Shown here piece after piece: positions 13,301 to 22,300 of a stretch of DNA of 64,000 bases. The translations under genes and the position numbers were made by a program. The DNA is from Taeniopygia guttata (Eukaryota; Chordata; Aves; Passeriformes; Estrildidae). How positions within the stretch are numbered: the first letter of the stretch is position 1; every line of letters starts with the position of its first letter. Where the stretch lies: positions 3,224,501 to 3,288,500 of the forward strand of contig NC_133033.1 of the NCBI RefSeq assembly GCF_048771995.1, given 5' to 3'. Below the pieces are notes generated by a model that had not been told where the DNA came from, did not search any database, and worked only from the letters and a program-made list of their open reading frames with translations.

Positions 13301-16300
13301 CTGGTAGACATCTCTTCTTTTTTAATTATTTCAAAGTAGCAGAAATGGTGTCACAGTCAACAGAAATTAGGAGGAGAGGTTTTGAAGACACACCACAGTA
13401 TTAGAGCTGTGCTGTCATTAACTTATCTGTTTATATTCAGTACCTTTCCCTTGAACACCTTTCACCTGTCCCATGCCATGGCTATGAGCAACTGGCTCTG
13501 CATCACCTATGATTAATTAATAGAGAATTCTGGAAGAAAAGTCAGGGAAAACAGGAGAACACCTGGGACTTCTGCAGATTCTTCTCACAAGCATTTTTAG
13601 ATCTCTGCTTTCACTAGGAAGCCTTACTGCTGCCTCAAGAAAAAAAGAAAATTAAATATCAATTCAGTTATAGCAGCAGCTTCCTGGGCTTGGCAAGCAG
13701 CTCTGAGCTGCTTTAGACACAAGTATTCCACTTTTACTGTTGTCATTGTCAGCAAGAAATGTAAAACTGGCCTGTGCTTTTGTGGGTGTTCATTTCCAGA
13801 GGCTCACACAGCCAGTACAGCCCTCTGGCTCCTACAAGAAGATGCCACCCCGATGTTCTCTTTGTGCAGAGCCAAATCTAACATAAAGTGCCTTCCCAGA
13901 TAAAACTCCTTCTATTCTCAGATTATACTGCCATAAGAGAGGGGCTAATAAGTGATTTTTTCTTTAAAGTGTTGATTGAAATGCAAATTTCTCTTTATTG
14001 TCATGAAGTCCTCTCTTCTTTCTCTCAAGAGTGACTTGATTAATTGCTATATCCATTAAAAACAAAAGTAGGCCTATTATTAGTGTTGTTTGAAAATGAC
14101 AGCAAGGATATATTAGTTTTCATTATTTTTATCCTGAAATCTCCTCCATGTTGCTATTTTGTATGAGAAAAAGTTAGCAAGTTTTAGATAAATTAGAAAT
14201 TTTTGTCATTCATCAACTCCTATTGAAACAGCATGATTTTCCTATTATTAAAGCTAATGACTGTTTATGACATGAACTGGATTTTTTGGACACAGTACAA
14301 AGGACTAGAGGACTAAGAATGAAAAGGGCAATTTTTAAAACCATGATAACGTTGTTTTAGCACTACCTGCTACTAATGGTAAACATTAACCTTTGTAATG
14401 GTAACAAAGAACCTTTGATACAAGCTGGCACAGGATCTCAGCTTACACTCCCATCAGAAAACTCTTTCCAGTAATTTCATTTTGGAGCACAGAATATTGC
14501 TTTTCCCCCACAAACAGCTACAAATTCTCACAAAAATTTAAACAATGCAAAATGCACTTTGCCCTTAAAAATTTCTGCATCTTAACAGCAGCACCACTAT
14601 ATATTAAAGAAACAACAACTGACTGTTTCTTACCTGCAAATCCAGCTCTTGACATCTTTGTGCCAACTCCTCTTTTTCTGCTAGTGCTTCCTGAAGGTCT
14701 TCCAAGGCTTTTTTAAGCTTTCAAATAATAAAGCAGTCAATCACTATGGCCCCTATCGAAAATATTCAGTTACAGCTTCTAAAATGCCTCAATTGTTTAC
14801 ACCCATTGTTTAAGTTGGCTGTTGGGTGCACACATTGACACACAAATGTAAATAATACTGCTAGATCAGGATCCCTGCTCATTTCACTTGCCTTCTAAAT
14901 GATTATCACACTTAGAAGGTAAATTATTATTATTATTATTATTATTATGTGTAGTGATCACAACAACTTAGGCTAAAGGCATAACAAAACACAGGAACAT
15001 GATGTCACCATTTCCAAATCCCTTTAAAGACAAGTCAATTTTATGTGCAACAACTTGTAGTGTTCAGGTTATCAAGAGTCTTCATAACCCCTTAAAAATA
15101 AGCTGAAGTACTCAGCCTGACAAGGCTGAGCCTTGGAGCACCTCTAGCCCCTCCCTGCAATGTAGGTTTGCACCGACCAGTTTCACCCCATGCAGTCACT
15201 GTGTGGTTTTTAAAGAAGCTATAGAATAACACCTAAGTTTTCAGTTAATTAGCACAGAAAACAAGCATTTCTTCATTTAAGGGATGGCCAAATACCATCT
15301 TATTGCTCAGGCTTGATCTACAATAGCAACACAGATCAGGCAATTACCTGCTGTTCCACTTCACTTGATGCATCACATGGGGAAGCATTTGTTACTTCCT
15401 TGCTCATGAGCTACAGAAAGAAGCCACAGGAAAAAAGGCTAAATTAAAGGTTATAGATCTGTAGGTCTACTGAGTACCAACTGTATTTTCCATTGTGTTA
15501 TAGCATCCCTTCAATATACCAAAACAGATTAATAGTGTTCCTTCTCATCTCATAGGTGGTAAAAGAAACAGATCTACAGTAAGGTGATTTTTACCTCCCT
15601 CCTCTCAAAATTAACCAAGTTTGCAGTAACACTGTATTGGATGAATGTGTGATGTGCTGAAGGTATTGCCACCCCCTAGTCAGTCAAACCGGAATGAACC
15701 ACAAGTCAGGATTTCACTCTATTAATTTATCACATTTCTTTGTGTCCTATTAATTGCCACTAAACAAACAATGAGAACATTACTTCTCAGATACAAAGAT
15801 GTACAGTGTGTATTTACCAACAATTAAAAGGCTTTACTCTTCACTCAGAAATTACTGAATTATTTCTAGACTTCCTTCTAGAAAGTTTACTTAGTCAGAA
15901 GACAACAAACAAGCTTAATGGATTTATTTCTACCAACAGGACAAGTACAGCTATTGACTATACAGTCAATTTAAATCTAAGTTATAAAGCTTATTATCAA
16001 CTCCACTGTTACCTTGATGAGGGTGCAATTACACACCACCTCCTCTTCACAATCAGTGTTTAGTTTTTGCCTCTCTCCACACTCTCCTTCACAGTCCTGA
16101 AGCTCTCAAAAGCCAGTGACTGCAGAGCTAAGCTGTGAGCTGGATCACTAAGATGATCCAACCAAGAACAAATTAAGACAGGAGGAGGAGCACACCATGA
16201 CAAAAATAGAAGAAATGCAGCTGCAAGCTTGTAAGTCAGAGGCTGGAATGGTTTGTCAGAACAATGCAACCTCACAAACACAATCAGCTTAACTCTGGGA

Positions 16301-19300
16301 CCAAGACAACAGCACTGGGACAGAATTTCAGAATCTAAATCCAGTATAATCAGTGGTTGGCAACTGTACGCGTTTCTTGTGTGGAACAAAAAAAATATTA
16401 AGCATTTGTTGTATATTTGGACACCACAAGTCTAAAATGAAAACCTTTTGGTTGGGGTTTAAGGTCTCTTGGCCTCAAACCTCCCAAATAATTTAGGAAA
16501 GTACTTATACTCCTCCCTGACCTTTGCTTGGATGAAAAAAATCACAAAGGTCAACAAAAAGGTTTTTGGACTTCTCAACTGACAGCATCAGGCTATGAAT
16601 TGTTACCTACCTCTTGAATGGCTGTCATGACAACATGCTGAACAGACTCTTCAAGGGTCATGATATTCTGTATGTGTTCTGTGAAAAAGGATTTGTAGTG
16701 ACACATGACAATGTTCATCCCAATGGTTTGAGTAATATAATAAACTGTTTGCTGAAAGATCCAGAAGAAACTGTTATCCATAAAGCTCCCTCAAAACAAG
16801 TAGTGGTCTCCTTATACAGAGGAGTACCATTAACCATCATTATTATCTGGTAATATGGCAGATAAGCACAAAATATTATAAACCCTTAACTGGACATATT
16901 TATACTCTGCCTAAGGAGACATGCCATCAGAGCATGGAGGATTAGCTCTGGTAACAGGAGAGAAAACCACCAATTCAGGCTTGAACCTCTGCAGGGATAG
17001 AAGCAGTTTCTAATTTAAGGATTTAATTTAATTTTGCTATAGTTGCATTTGAGTAAGTATTGGTACATATTTTAACAATATGAATAAACCATACACATTT
17101 CAGACTATATTTTAAAACCTGCTCTGAACAAAGTTTTGAGTTTTATTCACAGACACTTCCCAGGGAATTTCTGCTTTTAAGTGAACTCCAGTTTCAGAAC
17201 AGGCATTCAGCAAATTAACAATGTTGATAGATAAGAAAGAGAAGTTTCGGCATCTTTTCCACCTTAACTATCACCTGAGGCAGTTAACTGTTTGCTGAGC
17301 AAGTTAAGGTAGTGCCTACCTTGTTTCCTCTCACAGTTGACTGCACAACCCAAAATAAGCTGCAGGAGCCTGCCCAGTTCAGTGGGATCTGAGTTCTCAG
17401 ATATCTGGGTCAAGTCTGGAATAAGCTCTTCTGCAATCTGCTGACCCAAGAACTGAAAAAAAAAAAAAAAATTAAATTATGAGAAAAAAGTAGATTGCCA
17501 CTTTTGTAGAACATGAAAATCTGGTATCATGTAGGAAATCTGGGCTCAGTGAGGCAGCCAGAGAAAATGCCCTAGAAGTATAGTACCAGGTTTAGTTAAC
17601 TCAGCACTTCTACAAGAAAAAGTGACAATAGTAAATTATCGAGACAGTCCTCAAATATGAGAGAATTCATTTATTCTACCAACATAATAAAAAAAGGAAT
17701 TAATAACACTTTCAGATGGAGTTGCTTCCAAAACCTTAAAAAGCTTTTCATAAGCTTAAAGAAGTTCTGCTTCTGGGCCTGCCAGAGATCATCAGAACTG
17801 GCAGCACATCAGTGCCTTGCTCTTGGTGTCACAGCTCAGCCCAGGCAAGACCAGGAAGCCACAACAAGATCTGGCAAGTTTTTCAAAACCATACCCATTA
17901 CATAACTGTAATCACTTCTATACACAATTCAGCAAATTTTTAAATTCAAAATACAGCAGCCTTTTACAGCTACTGTACTCATCCCTCCATAAGAGGGAAC
18001 AAACAAATAATTTTTTTGTCCAGGAGCATTCCTACCTTGGCTCCCAGCTTCCAACTGAATATCATAAAACCTACACTGGGGTTGCTGAGTCTGTTCTGTT
18101 GTGTACAAAAGTATTAAAACTTCTCTAGACAAGAGCAAACATGAACACACACATAAAAGTCAAGAGGATTCTGCAGCTCAGTCCTTTCAACATTCACCTG
18201 GGCAGAGACATGGTTCCCAGTTTGTACTCCAAGAGCCTTATCTAAAACAAACCTGCTCAAATGGGTTTCATATTCATTCAAACCTCCCACTCAACAGGTA
18301 ATTATCATACATCTGCTGCCTAAAAGGTCCTCAAAACAAATTACAGCCTTTTTTCTACTTGGCTAAGTCAAGGGGAGCAATAATCATTGTGTTTAATAAT
18401 GAGAACAACAACAACAGTAAATTGTTTTTTCCATACCTCATGATAGTAGTCCACAATTCCTTGCAGTATCTTCTTCAAATTACTGGACTAGATGTTGTAC
18501 ATGAAAGACAATATTATAATTTTTAAAAAAATTTTACTTATTAAATCAAATAATAATTTTCTAATAAAATGGTTACAAGGCAGCTCTATGAGAGGACGAG
18601 AAATATCACAGCAGAAAATCCCCATCCAACAATGCTGGAAGGCACTTAAACTATCAACAGACAATTCAAGCTAATTTAAAATATCCTTGAAAAGCTTGAG
18701 CTTAATTCTGTAGGTTTTGGCTTGCCAGATGTCAGGACAGCCACAACATCCAACCCCACAAACTTCATTATCTTCAGTTTTAAATACCTTTATTCTCCAG
18801 TTGTCACCAACATCTTCTTTGATACGACTGAGCCAAGATGCATCAAACCAGGCAACATCTCTGAAACAAAATTAAATTATTAATCCATGAGCACAGACTT
18901 AAATAAATAAGACAGCAAAGTCTCAGCATTAAATCATCTGATGCTGAATTCCAGTGTCTAATGAGGTATGAACTCCTGGAGATTGCAGGGTAAACTTCTA
19001 TCACAGGAAACTTCCATCCTGCTGGCTGCATGAAGGCACATTCCGGGGCTGGAGTGCCTGAGCCAGCTATGGATGGAGCACAAGGATGTGGAGGCCTTAG
19101 TCATGCTCAATTTTTATACCTGATAAAGTAACCATAATGAGGTAAAATAACATCTTTTTTTGACTAGTGCAGACGTTATGTTTGGTACCTATTCCTGTAG
19201 GCTGGACTAACTAACATTTACTCCAATTTGTCAAAGGCATGTATTAAGAAAATACTTTAAACTACTGGCATTTTGTATATTGTATATATTTCTGGTTCCT

Positions 19301-22300
19301 CTGGGCAGGAGGGGATTCAGTTTGCCGGCATAAACAAGGATGAATTGCTGAGGGAGGTGTTTACACACACTCAGCTGCCAAGCAGTACAATGACAGCATA
19401 TTTAACAATATTTAACTTCGACAGTGCACTGTTTATTCACTGGTGTCAAAGCACCTAACTAAGGATAATCATTATCCCCACTTGCACAAGAACCAACTTG
19501 GTGTTAAGAAGTTTGCCCAAAGCATGTGGCTGCCTAATACCCCAAATACATGGGAAGCAACTCTCAGCAAACCCTATATCAATTTTTGCCATGTCCAGAA
19601 AAAGGGTGAGCTCTATCTCCAAGAAGTTCATTTAGAATCTTTACAAACAGACAAGAGGGTTTCTGAGCTTTTTTTTTTTTTTTTGCGGGGCAGGGGGGGA
19701 AATTGTGATGGTGTCAAAGTAGTTTCTTAGTAATTACAAAATGATACTTTGAACCTGAGGTGGTAATGCAGACTTCAACTATCTGGGCCAACAATAACAA
19801 TAACATTGTAGTGATGACTTGTAGCATGATATTCTTTCAAAAAAAAGACTTGCATTACTAGCCTCTATGCAAATTTCAAAACTAGTATTATCCCTCAGAT
19901 GACCAATCTTCATCACATCAATAGAACAGCTAATCAAAAGTAAAATAATTCCTAACTACTAACTGCAATTGAAGTTTTACAGTTCTTGTCTTCCACACAA
20001 ATACTAAGTAGTCATTTAAAACCTAGAACTTACATCTAAATTAACTGAGCAACCTCAGGAAGAAAAGAACACAAATCAAGCCTTTGGAATCTTTATTTTC
20101 TCATTCCAAAAAGGAACGTATTGCCTGAAGTGTGGAAATAGTGCTGATGGGAAAAGTGAAGAAGCTAATGTCATCCTTGCCCAATTATCCCCAAGTATGA
20201 ATTTAATACTACAGTATTACATGTTTTCATCACCTTTTCCACCATGTTATTAATTAGCTATTATATCATCCCCAAAACAGCAACACAAAAGCATAACCTA
20301 TCTTCTGTTATAAACTGTCCATTCTGAATTTCTGCCTACTTGAAAAACAACGATGTCTGTCAAACACAAAGACCTCAGGCAATTGAATCCCTCTTCTTCC
20401 AGCTGAAGAATCAACTTACATTTGGTGAAGCACCTGAGCCATGGCAACCCCATTAGTCAAGTCCTGGACATCCCTGCAGGGTGCTGCTGTATTGAATGTC
20501 TGCAGCTAAAACAGGGAAAAACACAGGTTTAGTTCAGCAGACAATAAATTAACCACCATCTTCCTTCTCCCCTTTCAGGCACAAGCATTTAGTAAGATGT
20601 CTTTCTACCTGAAATCCTTTTTGAACCACACAGACTTTAAGCCAACCCAATTTTATCAACACTTTTGACTGTTACGACTGGTAGCTTTAAAAGTTGGTAT
20701 GAAAATCCACACTCTATTTTTTCATGCTAGGTCTTCTATTGTAAAGCAGATTATGAAAAGGTAACTTGGGAGACTAAAGTCATATTTATCCAGCCTTTGA
20801 ATTATGTTGCAGTGCTTAGTTCTGGACATAACTACCTAAGCAAAAAACAGCATCAGAAGAAGGTGTGAAAGTTGATAGGGAAAAAAAAAATCCAGTCTTT
20901 TACTACAAGAACCTAGTAATAGAAATAGGATGGGATTACCTCAATGTTAAAATGTTTCTCTGTTTTAAATATTGTGGGATTTTTTTAACTATCCCCAAGC
21001 TTATAGCTAACATTTTGACAGAATTAGCTGTATATTTAGACTAACAATATTTTATTCCTCCAAAGACAATCAACTCAAATCTAATTACCCTAGATGACAG
21101 AGCTATTTCCACACACAGGTCAGTTTGTCACAGTTACTCAGGAAAATAAGAGCCTTCTTTACCACAATAAACAAAACAGAAAGTTTATTATTAGTACTAA
21201 GATAGAATAGAGTGGGAGCAAGTACAAATCCTTATAAACCCCATCCACTGCAGAAACCAACTTCTTAAACTCACTGCATTTATAATGTCCTAAATTATCT
21301 GTCCCTCTGCAAGAGGGCTTTCCCAAATCATCCTGTGCAACACAAACTTCTTCAGAACTCCTGGTAAAAAATGACTTTGTGTTTGGGAAATGGAGCTACT
21401 GGGACCAAAATGATGGAAAAGCAGTTTTCAGCTGTGAGAATCTGAGGCAGTTTTTGTCCACTCTGTGTTTTTTGTAGAGTGACCAGAATTCTGAATATTT
21501 GTTTATTCCTTCAAGAGGAGTCCAATCAAGCCAAGAGAAAAATAGGCAGAGCAAGGGGATTTTTTTAATTTAAAAAGTGGGTTTAAATCCTGTTTTACAG
21601 GAAGTAATAAGTCAGTAATCCCTCGTGGGTTACATAAAAGATTAGTGGAACACCACAGCCCAAAGCTGCTATGCCTGGCAGCACTGGCTTCTACTACTCC
21701 AGCAGCCTCAGCACAAGTATGGGCATGCAAGTTCACATTTCAGGCTGGCCTTCCCAAATACAGAGTTTTATGGCACAATATGGTAATGCTGCCATCTGGA
21801 GATACCCCTCATAAAGCAAGGGAATTGCTGTGCACAGGTGCAACTCTTTCACCTGAGCCTGTTAGAGCAGGTAAACAAAGCCTTAGAAAACCCTGACATG
21901 CAACACTGCTTTATGCACAATCTCCCAGAACTGAAACAGTTAACTAAAATTAAGTAAAAAGCAGAACTGACAGTCTAGGTTTCTCTATGTATTTGAAAGT
22001 CACATAAGGATCTAGAAAGAATAAGAGAGAAGTATTAATTATCCCCAATCCTCATGCCAGCCCAATCATTTAATCAAAATGGATTTTTACTGTTCTTGCA
22101 AAACCAGTAAAAGTGGCAGGTGTGGGGGAGGAGGTTGGAAAAAGAAGCCACAGACTTCAGGACTGTAGCAGTGCTCTTTCTTCCCTCATTTTTTTCAGTT
22201 TTACTAAATATAGCTCCAAGGATATGCTGCTACTCACACTGAAAACCATTTTGTGAATTCCACCCCAAATGCACTCTGCCACTTGCTGCTACAGCAGAAG

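Larger units (their letters stand above)
15411..18436 (-). other. HOOK1: HOOK1 introns 4, 5 and 6
   Basis: Introns 17453-18436, 16679-17319 and 15411-16610 flank exons 5 and 6. They are AT-rich and show no recognisable gene or repeat family apart from the A tract at 17456-17471, which acts as the polypyrimidine tract of exon 5 on the transcribed strand. Confidence 0.75.
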